Notes under the pieces: model-generated
What the model was told of the DNA's origin: nothing
Seen by the model: the letters and a program-made list of their open reading frames with translations, nothing else
The model's database searches: none
Translations under genes and position numbers: made by a program
Shown here: positions 36,709-44,973 of the stretch, one piece after another
Position numbering within the stretch: position 1 is the first letter of the stretch
Layout: each line of letters starts with the position of its first letter
Source: Flavobacteriaceae bacterium UBA3591
GTDB taxonomy: Bacteria; Bacteroidota; Bacteroidia; Flavobacteriales; Flavobacteriaceae
DNA: 64,000 nucleotides
Assembly: GCA_002375695.1 (NCBI GenBank)
Contig: DFMO01000003.1
Location: forward strand, 327,466 to 391,465
Reading direction: 5' to 3'

Positions 36709-38577
36709 ATGGTAGAACTAGCAGGAATTATAATTTTAGGAATTTTGGCCCAATGGGTCGCATGGAAGTTTAAAATTCCTGCAATTTTACCCTTAATTTT
36801 AATTGGTCTTTTAGTTGGACCGCTATCTACATTTTTTTCTGAAGACGGAAATCAATGGATTCAACCCATTTGGACCGGTAAAAACGGTCTCTTTCCCGGC
36901 GAAAATTTATTTTATTTTGTTTCCTTGGCGGTCGGTATTATTTTATTTGAAGGTGGCTTAACCCTTAAACGCGAAGAAATTTCAAAAGTAGGTTCGGCCA
37001 TTGGTAAATTAATTAGTATTGGAGCAGCCATTACCTTTATTGGGGCTGGAGTTGCTGCACATTATGTTTTTGGTCTCGATTGGCGAATTTCATTTTTATT
37101 CTCAGCTTTAATTATTGTTACGGGACCCACTGTAATTACCCCTATTTTACGAAATATTCCGCTTAAAAAAGATGTAGCAGCAGTATTGCGATGGGAAGGT
37201 ATTTTAATAGATCCCATTGGGGCATTAGTAGCTGTTTTGGTTTATGAATTTATTAGCGTTGAAGGCGACTCGGGCTACACAAAACAAGCACTTTTAGACT
37301 TTGGTAAAATTGTTTTAATTGGGATGACTTTTGGAGTTTCTGCCGGTTATGCGCTTTACATCGCAATTAAAAAGAAATTAATTCCACATTATTTATCAAA
37401 CGTTGTGTCGCTGTCATTGGTCATGGCTGTATTTGTAGCGAGCGATTTACTTGCACATGAATCTGGCTTACTTGCTGTGGTTGTAATGGGTATGTTTTTA
37501 GGTAATAGCGATTTACCAAATTTAAAAGAATTGCTCTATTTTAAAGAATCTTTAAGCGTACTGTTAGTTTCTATTTTATTTATTCTGCTTTCGGCAAATA
37601 TAAGCGTAGACGATTTACTTCTTGTTATTAATTATAAAACAGCCATACTCTTAGCAATCATTATTTTCATTTTAAGGCCGCTCTCCGTCTTAGCCAGCAC
37701 CATTGGTTCGTCTTTAAAAACCAATGAAAAATTATTTATTAGTTGGGTTGGTCCGCGGGGTATCGTTGCAGCCGGTATTTCGTCATTATTTGGCACAAAA
37801 TTAGTTTCAAAAGGCGTAGTTGGTGCCGAATATATTACACCTCTCGTTTTTGCAGTTGTACTAATTACAGTAATTATGAATGCAACAACGGCTCGAATAA
37901 TGGCCGATTGGTTGGGCGTGTTTTTAAAAAAATCGGAAGGTATTTTAATGGTGGGAGCCTCAAAAGTTTCGCGATTAATAGCAACGTATTTACACAAAAA
38001 CAAGAGACACGTAGTGCTTATTGATTCTAATCAATTAAATATAAATAGAGCCAAAGAATTGGGCTTAGAAGCATTTACAGCAAATATTTATGCAGATGAC
38101 CTTACAGATAACATTGAATTAAACGATGTGGGTTACCTATTGGCCATGACAGGAAGCGATGAAATTAACAGGCAAGCAATTAATAGGTTTGGAAGGTATT
38201 TTGGTGAAAATGGAACTTTTAGGTTAATGACTTCGGAAGAAATGCGAAACCGAAAAAATCTTGCAGCAAAAGAGTTGTTTTCATACACACATGATTATAC
38301 ACGCTTTACACAAGTAGCCCAAGATTTTCCTTCAATTCAAGAAATTCCTGTTGAAAACCACAATCAGTTTTTAAGAATTTTAAATATTATTGGTGAAAAC
38401 CCCGATGCAATTCCGCTGTTTTTAAAACACGATAATGGTCATTTAGATTTATTAAATTCACCACCAGAATTAGAAGTAGAAGCCGGAAGCAGTCTTGTTT
38501 ATTTAGGAAAACCCATGGATTTTGAAGATGTTGTAAATGCAACTAGAGATAAAAACGGAGGGAAAGATTCTAATTAA
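36709..38577 (+). CDS. Cation:proton antiporter (CPA1-type) with C-terminal TrkA-N domain
   Basis: A 622-residue membrane protein with about 12 hydrophobic segments in residues 1-410, including LFEGGLTLKREE and VTGPTVITPILRN, followed by a Rossmann-like RCK/TrkA-N domain (about 425-540; ILMVGASKVSRLIATYL, VVLIDSNQ). The antiporter domain exchanges Na+ or K+ for H+; the regulatory domain binds nucleotide. Fused RCK domains point to potassium or pH homeostasis, which is inferred. It is followed by a small lipoprotein gene. Confidence 0.92.
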   Translation: MVELAGIIILGILAQWVAWKFKIPAILPLILIGLLVGPLSTFFSEDGNQWIQPIWTGKNGLFPGENLFYFVSLAVGIILFEGGLTLKREEISKVGSAIGKLISIGAAITFIGAGVAAHYVFGLDWRISFLFSALIIVTGPTVITPILRNIPLKKDVAAVLRWEGILIDPIGALVAVLVYEFISVEGDSGYTKQALLDFGKIVLIGMTFGVSAGYALYIAIKKKLIPHYLSNVVSLSLVMAVFVASDLLAHESGLLAVVVMGMFLGNSDLPNLKELLYFKESLSVLLVSILFILLSANISVDDLLLVINYKTAILLAIIIFILRPLSVLASTIGSSLKTNEKLFISWVGPRGIVAAGISSLFGTKLVSKGVVGAEYITPLVFAVVLITVIMNATTARIMADWLGVFLKKSEGILMVGASKVSRLIATYLHKNKRHVVLIDSNQLNINRAKELGLEAFTANIYADDLTDNIELNDVGYLLAMTGSDEINRQAINRFGRYFGENGTFRLMTSEEMRNRKNLAAKELFSYTHDYTRFTQVAQDFPSIQEIPVENHNQFLRILNIIGENPDAIPLFLKHDNGHLDLLNSPPELEVEAGSSLVYLGKPMDFEDVVNATRDKNGGKDSN

Positions 38578-38607
38578 ACGCCGTTTTAAAGGCTAAATTA
38601 AATTGAA

Positions 38608-38841
38608 ATGGCAGTGAAAAAGATAGGTTTTTTAGTATTTGTACTTGTTGTAATTACAATTACTTCGTGCAAAAAAGATGAAGAAATAAGTTGTACAACG
38701 TGCTCATCGCCACAAACCCCCGCATTTGAAGTGTGCGAATTGGGCAATGGCAATGCAGCGGTTAACGGTCAAAACACAGGTACCCCCTATAATGTGTATA
38801 TTGAAGGATTGGTAGAAGCCGGAGCACAATGCGGTCAATAA
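38608..38841 (+). CDS. Small cysteine-rich lipoprotein
   Basis: A 77-residue protein with a lipoprotein signal (acylated Cys in ITSCKKD, residue 21) and a compact mature part with cysteines in SCTTCSS, FEVCE and AQCGQ, likely disulphide bonded. The segment GNGNAAVNGQNTGTPY resembles a recurrent short module in flavobacterial lipoproteins. Function unknown. It is 30 bp after the antiporter gene and precedes a terminator. Confidence 0.7.
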   Translation: MAVKKIGFLVFVLVVITITSCKKDEEISCTTCSSPQTPAFEVCELGNGNAAVNGQNTGTPYNVYIEGLVEAGAQCGQ

Positions 38842-38884
38842 TTATTTTTGTTGTAACAATTCAACTTAAAAGATAAAAGAATTA

Positions 38885-38912
38885 AAAAAGCCCTGTAAAA
38901 ACAGGGCTTTTT
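38885..38912. terminator. Bidirectional terminator before lepA
   Basis: AAAAAGCCCTGT and ACAGGGCTTTTT form a hairpin with an AAAA loop, between the lipoprotein gene and the convergent lepA. Confidence 0.88.
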
Positions 38913-38913
38913 A

Positions 38914-40710
38914 TTAATCGTTTAGTTTTAATACCGCCATAAAAGCTTCTTGCGGAATTTCTACATTCCCTACTTGGCGCATTCGTTTTTTACCTTTTTT
39001 CTGTTTTTCTAAAAGTTTACGTTTTCTTGAAATATCACCTCCATAACATTTGGCAGTAACGTCTTTTCGAAGAGCTTTAACAGTTTCACGCGCAATAATT
39101 TTGGCTCCAATAGCGGCTTGTATTGGAATATCGAACTGTTGTCGCGGGATAAGTTGGCGAAGTTTTTCACAAATTTTCTTCCCAATATCGTAAGCGTTGT
39201 CGCGGTGTAATAGTGCCGAAAGTGCATCTACTCCATTTCCGTTTAACAAAACATCAACCTTAACTAAATGTGACTCGCGCATTCCTATTGGCGAGTAGTC
39301 AAAAGATGCATAACCTTTTGAAACTGTTTTTAACCTATCGTAAAAGTCGAAAACAATTTCGGCCAAAGGCATATCAAAAGTAAGTTCAACTCGCTCGGTA
39401 GTTAAATATGTTTGGTTGGTAATCTCTCCTCTTTTTTCAATACATAATGACATTACCGACCCTACAAAGTCTGCTTTGGTAATAATAGTTGCCTTAATAT
39501 ACGGCTCTTCTACTCTATTTAAAGTTGCCGGCTCGGGTAGGTCTGACGGGTTATTGACTAAAATAGGTGTATCGGGTTCTTTATTTGTATAAGCGTGGTA
39601 TGATACGTTAGGAACGGTTGTAATAACCGTCATGTCAAACTCTCTTTCTAGTCTTTCCTGAATAATTTCGAGGTGAAGCATTCCTAAGAATCCACATCTA
39701 AATCCAAACCCTAAAGCTGCCGAACTTTCTGGAATAAAAATTAAAGAAGCATCGTTTAACTGAAGTTTTTCCATAGAGTTTCTAAGCTCTTCATAATCTT
39801 CAGTATCTACTGGGTAAATACCGGCAAATACCATAGGTTTTACATCTTCAAAACCTTCAATCATGTTTACTGTTGGGTTTTTAGAATCTGTAATTGTATC
39901 ACCTACTTTTACCTCTTTTGCTTCTTTTATACCGGTAATTAAGTAACCTACATCGCCGGTTTTAATTACTTCTCTCGGAAATTGTTTTAATCTAAGAGTC
40001 CCTACTTCATCGGCATAATAGCTTTTGCCTGTGGCCATAAATTTAATATGCTGGCCTTTTTTTATTTCGCCATTTAAAACCCTAAAATAGGTTTCTACCC
40101 CGCGAAATGGATTGTATACCGAATCGAATATCAAAGCTTGTAAAGATTCGTCGGGATTGCCTTTGGGGGCAGGAATTCGTTCAATAATAGCAGCTAAAAT
40201 ATCTTCTATTCCTAAGCCAGTTTTCGCACTGGCCGGAATTACTTCTTCGGGGTCGCAGCCTAATAAATCTACAATATCGTCTGTAACTTCTTCAACATTA
40301 GCCGATGGCAAGTCTACTTTATTAAGCACCGGAATTATTTCAAGATCATTTTCTAAGGCTAAATATAAGTTACTAATAGTTTGCGCCTGAATACTTTGCG
40401 CTGCATCAACAATAAGCAAGGCACCTTCGCAGGCAGCAATTGATCGAGAAACTTCGTATGAAAAATCTACGTGCCCAGGTGTGTCTATTAAATTAAGAAT
40501 GTATTTTTCACCCTTGTACTCGTAATCCATCTGGATTGCGTGACTTTTAATTGTAATGCCACGCTCGCGTTCTAAATCCATACTATCGAGTAGTTGGGCT
40601 TGCTTTTCGCGATCTGTAACGGTATTGGTTGCATCTAATAATCGATCTGCCAAAGTGCTCTTACCGTGGTCGATATGAGCGATAATACAAAAATTGCGGA
40701 TATTCTTCAT
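38914..40710 (-). CDS. lepA: Elongation factor 4 (LepA), GTPase
   Basis: A 598-residue translational GTPase. G1 is AHIDHGKSTL, the effector-loop region is RERGITIKSHAIQM, G3 is DTPGHVDF and G4 is NKVDLP. The C-terminal LepA-specific domain ends in GKKRMRQVGNVEIPQEAFMAVL, as in other bacteria. It acts on stalled or mistranslocating ribosomes. Start and length are normal. It is divergent from the outer-membrane receptor gene. Confidence 0.98.
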   Translation of the reverse strand: MKNIRNFCIIAHIDHGKSTLADRLLDATNTVTDREKQAQLLDSMDLERERGITIKSHAIQMDYEYKGEKYILNLIDTPGHVDFSYEVSRSIAACEGALLIVDAAQSIQAQTISNLYLALENDLEIIPVLNKVDLPSANVEEVTDDIVDLLGCDPEEVIPASAKTGLGIEDILAAIIERIPAPKGNPDESLQALIFDSVYNPFRGVETYFRVLNGEIKKGQHIKFMATGKSYYADEVGTLRLKQFPREVIKTGDVGYLITGIKEAKEVKVGDTITDSKNPTVNMIEGFEDVKPMVFAGIYPVDTEDYEELRNSMEKLQLNDASLIFIPESSAALGFGFRCGFLGMLHLEIIQERLEREFDMTVITTVPNVSYHAYTNKEPDTPILVNNPSDLPEPATLNRVEEPYIKATIITKADFVGSVMSLCIEKRGEITNQTYLTTERVELTFDMPLAEIVFDFYDRLKTVSKGYASFDYSPIGMRESHLVKVDVLLNGNGVDALSALLHRDNAYDIGKKICEKLRQLIPRQQFDIPIQAAIGAKIIARETVKALRKDVTAKCYGGDISRKRKLLEKQKKGKKRMRQVGNVEIPQEAFMAVLKLND

Positions 40711-40918
40711 AAAAAATTCTTCTCTGCTATAATTTGCAAATATAGCGTATATAGAGCGATTATATATGTTTTGAGGTCAACACTTAAAAAAATTCTGCTA
40801 TTTGTTAAAAGTTAAAATTTTATTTAACATATTTGTACTTCCCCAATTGTGCTTGAAGTAAATATATTCTCCCCAATGAATTGTATTTAACGGGTGTCGC
40901 CCCAGATATCACAACCTG

Positions 40919-43327
40919 ATGAAAATAGTTTTAACCTATACATTTTGCCTTGTGGCAAATTTATTACTGGCTCAAAATTTTACCGTAGCTGGCAAGGTAA
41001 CCGATACCAATAATACAAATCTCTCTTTTGTTAACGTATTGGTTTTTAATAGTGAAGACAAATCTCCAATTGCGGGAACTACCACAAACCATACAGGTGA
41101 ATTTCAATTTAAAAATCTTGCCGCCGGAACATATCATTTTAATTTTAGTTATGTAGGGTTTAAAACGTTTAAAAAGGAAGTTATGGTATCTTCAAACTTA
41201 AATTTAGATACTGTTGTTTTAACTGAAGCCGAAGAAACCTTAAACGAAACTGTAGTGGTTGGTAAAAAACCTACCATTGTAAAAACAAGCGGAAAGTTGG
41301 TGTTTAATGTGGAAAACACAACCTTAGCAGTGGGCAGCACTATGGATCTTTTAAAAAAGACCCCAGGCGTTGTAGTAATTGGCGAAAATATTCAAATAAA
41401 ATTTTCTTCTCCTGTAATTTACATAAACGGTAAACGGGTATACCTATCTGATTCTGAAGTTGTATCGCTTTTAGAAAATACCGATGCAAGCAATATAAAG
41501 GCTATTGAAGTTATTACAAACCCCGATGCACAGTTTGATGCCGATGCGGGTACGGTGTTAAATATTATAACCACCAAAGCAATTTCTGTTGGTTATAAAG
41601 GCGCTATAAATACCACCTATAGCCAAGGAATTTACCCAAAATTCAGTTTGGGAACTTCTCATTTTTATAAAAATAAGTGGCTTAATCTTTACGCTAGTTA
41701 TACTTATAATAACAAAAAAGAATTTAAAGAAGATTTTCACAACATTCGGTATTTTGAACCTAATGAAATCACTACAAAATCTGTTTGGGATATTTATTTT
41801 AGCCGTACTACCAAACAAGAAAACCACAATGGAAACCTAATTTTAGACTTTACTTTAGATGAAAATAATACTATTGGGTTAACATCTAATATTTCAATAA
41901 CACCTAAAAGCAATTACCACAACAACGGTAGGGCAACTATTTACAACGGTACAAATCAATTAGATTCTACAAATACCACCTTAAGTCACGTAGGGTTTTT
42001 AAAAGATAACTTTACTATGTCTTTAGAGTACAAACGAAAATTAAACGCTAAAGGCGCTACACTTTCGGCAGTTGTAAATTATATATATTTTAATCGAGAC
42101 CAGGACCAAAGTGTAAGTACCAATTACTTTTTACCCAATAATGAGTTTATAAGAAATAATAGTTTTTTAAGCATGTCTGCCCAAAAGAATAACATATTTA
42201 CAGGGCAAGCCGATTTTGCTTCAGCTTTATTTGGAGGTAGCATAAAGGCCGGGGTTAAATTGAGCAATATTGATACAAAAAGTAAATTAAACTTTTATAT
42301 CACTGAAAATAATTCGCACGTATTTAGTAGTGACCGTTCAGACAATTTTAACTACAAAGAAAATATCTACGCCCAATATTTCAATTTTGAAAAGGAGTGG
42401 GATAAATGGAGCTTGGCTTTTGGTTTACGTGGTGAATATACGGTTATAGATGCTATTTCAAATAAATTGGGCGAAACGAGTTACCAAAGCTATTTTGATC
42501 TATTTCCTACCGCTTCGGTAAATTATACTATCAATGATAAAAACACAGTGGGATTATCTTACAATCGCAGTATAGAACGTCCGCGATACGAAAGTTTAAA
42601 TCCGTTTAAATACTATATTACCGAAAATAATTACATAGGCGGAGACCCTAATTTGGTACCATCAATTAAAGATAAAATTACGTTAAGCTACTCGTATAAT
42701 AGCAATTGGATTTTTGATTTATACTATGAAAATGTATCGAATGAACTAAGTTATTTATCATTTCAGCACAACGAAAATCAAATTTTGCGAAGTGTATATG
42801 CCAACTTAACAAACGCATATCAGTACAGTTTTGATATTGTTTATTACAAGTCGTTTAAACCGTGGTGGTACTTTCAAATAGTTACTTCTTCATTTTATTT
42901 ATCCAATAAATTTGAGGCTTTAGAAAGTTCGCAGCAATATTATACCAACGACACTTTTGGCCAGTATTTTCAAACCTATAACAGTTTTACGCTTTCAAAA
43001 GAAAAGAATATTACAGCAAGTCTTTCGGCACTATATATTTCAAACTTTGTCTTCGGAAATAGATACTTTAAAAACCAAAGCACTGTAAATATTTCATTAA
43101 AAAAAGATCTTTGGGATAAACGGGCGAGTGTTTCGGTTAGTGTTGATGATTTGTTTAATTCTTTGAACAATGTAGCCTCTATGGCTAGATATTACAATCA
43201 AGACAATCATTTTTATACCGATCAAGAAAATAGGCTCATACGCGTTGGGTTTAAATATAACTTTGGAAATGCGCGTCTTCGCGACAATAATAAAACTATT
43301 GAAACTGCCGAAGGAGACAGATTGTAA
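40919..43327 (+). CDS. TonB-dependent-receptor-like outer-membrane protein (CarboxypepD_reg plus OMP_b-brl family)
   Basis: An 802-residue outer membrane protein: signal peptide (residues 1-19, LLAQ), a CarboxypepD_reg-like domain (about 22-105), a plug-like region (about 120-220, with the LLKKTPGVVV and INGKRVYL motifs) and a C-terminal beta-barrel ending GFKYNFGNAR plus a short tail. No SusD-like partner is adjacent. Such proteins take up nutrients or are barrel proteins of unknown substrate. Bounded upstream by a 208-bp divergent gap shared with lepA. Confidence 0.92.
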   Translation: MKIVLTYTFCLVANLLLAQNFTVAGKVTDTNNTNLSFVNVLVFNSEDKSPIAGTTTNHTGEFQFKNLAAGTYHFNFSYVGFKTFKKEVMVSSNLNLDTVVLTEAEETLNETVVVGKKPTIVKTSGKLVFNVENTTLAVGSTMDLLKKTPGVVVIGENIQIKFSSPVIYINGKRVYLSDSEVVSLLENTDASNIKAIEVITNPDAQFDADAGTVLNIITTKAISVGYKGAINTTYSQGIYPKFSLGTSHFYKNKWLNLYASYTYNNKKEFKEDFHNIRYFEPNEITTKSVWDIYFSRTTKQENHNGNLILDFTLDENNTIGLTSNISITPKSNYHNNGRATIYNGTNQLDSTNTTLSHVGFLKDNFTMSLEYKRKLNAKGATLSAVVNYIYFNRDQDQSVSTNYFLPNNEFIRNNSFLSMSAQKNNIFTGQADFASALFGGSIKAGVKLSNIDTKSKLNFYITENNSHVFSSDRSDNFNYKENIYAQYFNFEKEWDKWSLAFGLRGEYTVIDAISNKLGETSYQSYFDLFPTASVNYTINDKNTVGLSYNRSIERPRYESLNPFKYYITENNYIGGDPNLVPSIKDKITLSYSYNSNWIFDLYYENVSNELSYLSFQHNENQILRSVYANLTNAYQYSFDIVYYKSFKPWWYFQIVTSSFYLSNKFEALESSQQYYTNDTFGQYFQTYNSFTLSKEKNITASLSALYISNFVFGNRYFKNQSTVNISLKKDLWDKRASVSVSVDDLFNSLNNVASMARYYNQDNHFYTDQENRLIRVGFKYNFGNARLRDNNKTIETAEGDRL

Positions 43328-43371
43328 AATTCACCAAACTTTTATATACATTTAATTAACTGAGTATTTAC

Positions 43372-43379
43372 TACTTTTG
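43372..43379 (+). promoter_or_regulatory. -7 promoter element of dusB
   Basis: TACTTTTG (TAnnTTTG) lies 20 bp before the TTG start used for dusB, supporting that start. No TTG -33 box was found. Confidence 0.4.
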
Positions 43380-43399
43380 CAGTTCTAAAAACAATTGAA

Positions 43400-44392
43400 T
43401 TGCCAAAAATAGGAAACATACAACTGCCAGACTTTCCATTGTTGTTAGCACCCATGGAAGATGTGAGCGACCCACCGTTTCGTGCACTTTGTAAAGAACA
43501 AGGCGCCGATGTGGTATTTACTGAATTTATCTCTTCGGAGGGGCTCATTCGCGATGCTGCCAAAAGCGTAATGAAGCTCGATATATACGAAAAAGAACGC
43601 CCCGTGGGCATTCAAATTTTTGGTGCCGTTTTAGAATCTATGCTTCGCAGTGTAGAAATAGTGGAAGCCAGTGGCCCAGATATCATTGATATTAACTTTG
43701 GCTGTCCGGTTAAAAAAGTAGTTTCTAAAGGTGCAGGGGCTGGTATTTTAAAAGATATTGATTTAATGGTAAGCCTTACCGAAGCAATGGTAAAGCACAC
43801 AAAATTGCCCGTAACGGTAAAAACGCGTTTGGGTTGGGATCACGATTCAATTAAAATTGTTGAGGTTGCCGAACGTTTGCAAGATGTAGGCTGTCAAGCC
43901 ATCTCCATTCACGGTCGCACCCGTGCCCAGATGTATAAAGGCGATGCCGATTGGAAACCTATTGCCGAAGTAAAAAACAATCCGCGTATGCATATTCCTG
44001 TATTTGGAAATGGCGATGTAGACACGCCCGAAAAGGCAATGGAAATGCGCGATAAATACGGGCTAGATGGTGCAATGATAGGCCGTGCCAGCATTGGTTA
44101 CCCGTGGTTTTTTAAAGAAGTAAAACACTATTTTAAAACAGGCAAACACTTGCCGCCCCCCACGATGCAAGAACGTGTGGAAGCTGCCCGTCGCCACTTA
44201 CAAATGGCTATAGATTGGAAAGGCGAAAAACTAGGTGTTTTTGAAACCCGCCGCCATTATACAAACTATTTTAAAGGTATTCCCAACTTTAAGGAATACC
44301 GAATGAAAATGGTTACAAGCGATGATTCTGCCTCCGTTTTTGAAGCTTTTGAGGAGGTTTTGGAAGTGTTTGGGGATTATGAGTTTGCTTAA
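43400..44392 (+). CDS. dusB: tRNA-dihydrouridine synthase, DusB type (TTG start)
   Basis: A 330-residue FMN enzyme with the Dus N-terminus LLLAPMEDVSDPPFR, catalytic C102 in NFGCPVKKV, GAGAGILKD and the VKTRLGWD and IHGRTRAQMY blocks. It reduces uridine in the tRNA D-loop. No ATG fits the conserved start, so the TTG at 43400 is used. The last 36 bp (VLEVFGDYEFA and stop) are duplicated at 47032-47067, marking this gene's 3' end as the edge of an inserted islet. Confidence 0.93.
   Translation: MPKIGNIQLPDFPLLLAPMEDVSDPPFRALCKEQGADVVFTEFISSEGLIRDAAKSVMKLDIYEKERPVGIQIFGAVLESMLRSVEIVEASGPDIIDINFGCPVKKVVSKGAGAGILKDIDLMVSLTEAMVKHTKLPVTVKTRLGWDHDSIKIVEVAERLQDVGCQAISIHGRTRAQMYKGDADWKPIAEVKNNPRMHIPVFGNGDVDTPEKAMEMRDKYGLDGAMIGRASIGYPWFFKEVKHYFKTGKHLPPPTMQERVEAARRHLQMAIDWKGEKLGVFETRRHYTNYFKGIPNFKEYRMKMVTSDDSASVFEAFEEVLEVFGDYEFA
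44357..44392 (+). repeat. Direct repeat A: 3' end of dusB at the left edge of the islet
   Basis: The last 36 bp of dusB (encoding VLEVFGDYEFA and the stop) match 47032-47067 at 30 of 36 positions. The longest perfect stretch is the 14-bp GATTATGAGTTTGC. The pair flanks a roughly 2.6 kb block holding two minus-strand genes. Confidence 0.85.
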
Positions 44393-44407
44393 ACCTTACT
44401 TAATAAA

Positions 44408-44437
44408 AAAAACCTTCCTAACTAAAAGGAAGGTTTT
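44408..44437. terminator. Bidirectional terminator after dusB
   Basis: AAAACCTTCC and GGAAGGTTTT form a hairpin with an A run before and a T run after, between dusB and the convergent lipoprotein gene. Confidence 0.85.
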
Positions 44438-44456
44438 AAGGATTGTTCCAATTATT

Positions 44457-44969
44457 TTACTTTTGGATTGTGATGTACCACGGTCTTTCGATATAATTAT
44501 CGGGATCGTTGAAGCGTTGAAGCAGTGTATCATTTTTAAAAATATCGAAATAACGGAAATCTGGATATCTAGAGCTGTCTCTGCTACGAAGCGTATCAAT
44601 TTCGGTAATGCCTTGATATCGCAGTAAAAGCAATGTGTTGGATACCCATTCTGTTCCAGGCTCCGGTTCATTACTACCTCCTCCAGAACTAACACCTATT
44701 TCAAAAGGACCAAATACAGTTTTTCCGAAAATATCCGTATCGATAGGCAATTGAAACCAATCACCGTTATAAACCAGCTGTCCTTCTTCATTAAGATACC
44801 CTCCTTTTGCTTCAATCTCACCCTCGTTAAACGAGGTTCCATCAGATTTTTGTAAATCCAAATAAACATTGTATGTCAGAAGATCGCCACCACTAGGCAA
44901 GTTTTCTTCTTTGTTGCATGCTAAAATCATTATTATAGAAAATATAGATAATATATAAATTGTTTTCAT
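44457..44969 (-). CDS. Lipoprotein of unknown function encoded in the dusB islet
   Basis: A 170-residue protein with a lipoprotein signal (acylated Cys at residue 18, LACNK), a Gly/Ser/Glu/Pro-rich linker around residues 93-106 and a C-terminal part rich in aromatic residues (FRYFDIF, RPWYITIQ). I recognise no family. It follows the metalloprotease by 4 bp, so the two are almost certainly co-transcribed and the lipoprotein would be affected by polarity if the upstream C10 tract switches phase. Confidence 0.7.
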   Translation of the reverse strand: MKTIYILSIFSIIMILACNKEENLPSGGDLLTYNVYLDLQKSDGTSFNEGEIEAKGGYLNEEGQLVYNGDWFQLPIDTDIFGKTVFGPFEIGVSSGGGSNEPEPGTEWVSNTLLLLRYQGITEIDTLRSRDSSRYPDFRYFDIFKNDTLLQRFNDPDNYIERPWYITIQK

Positions 44970-44973
44970 AACG

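Noticed and set aside
40711..40918. A hidden gene or regulatory RNA in the lepA-receptor gap
   Set aside because: No open frame, hairpin-rich structure or known motif could be supported in these 208 bp.
44155..44160. C6 run inside dusB as another slippage tract
   Set aside because: Six bases is too short to slip often and it lies deep in a core gene.
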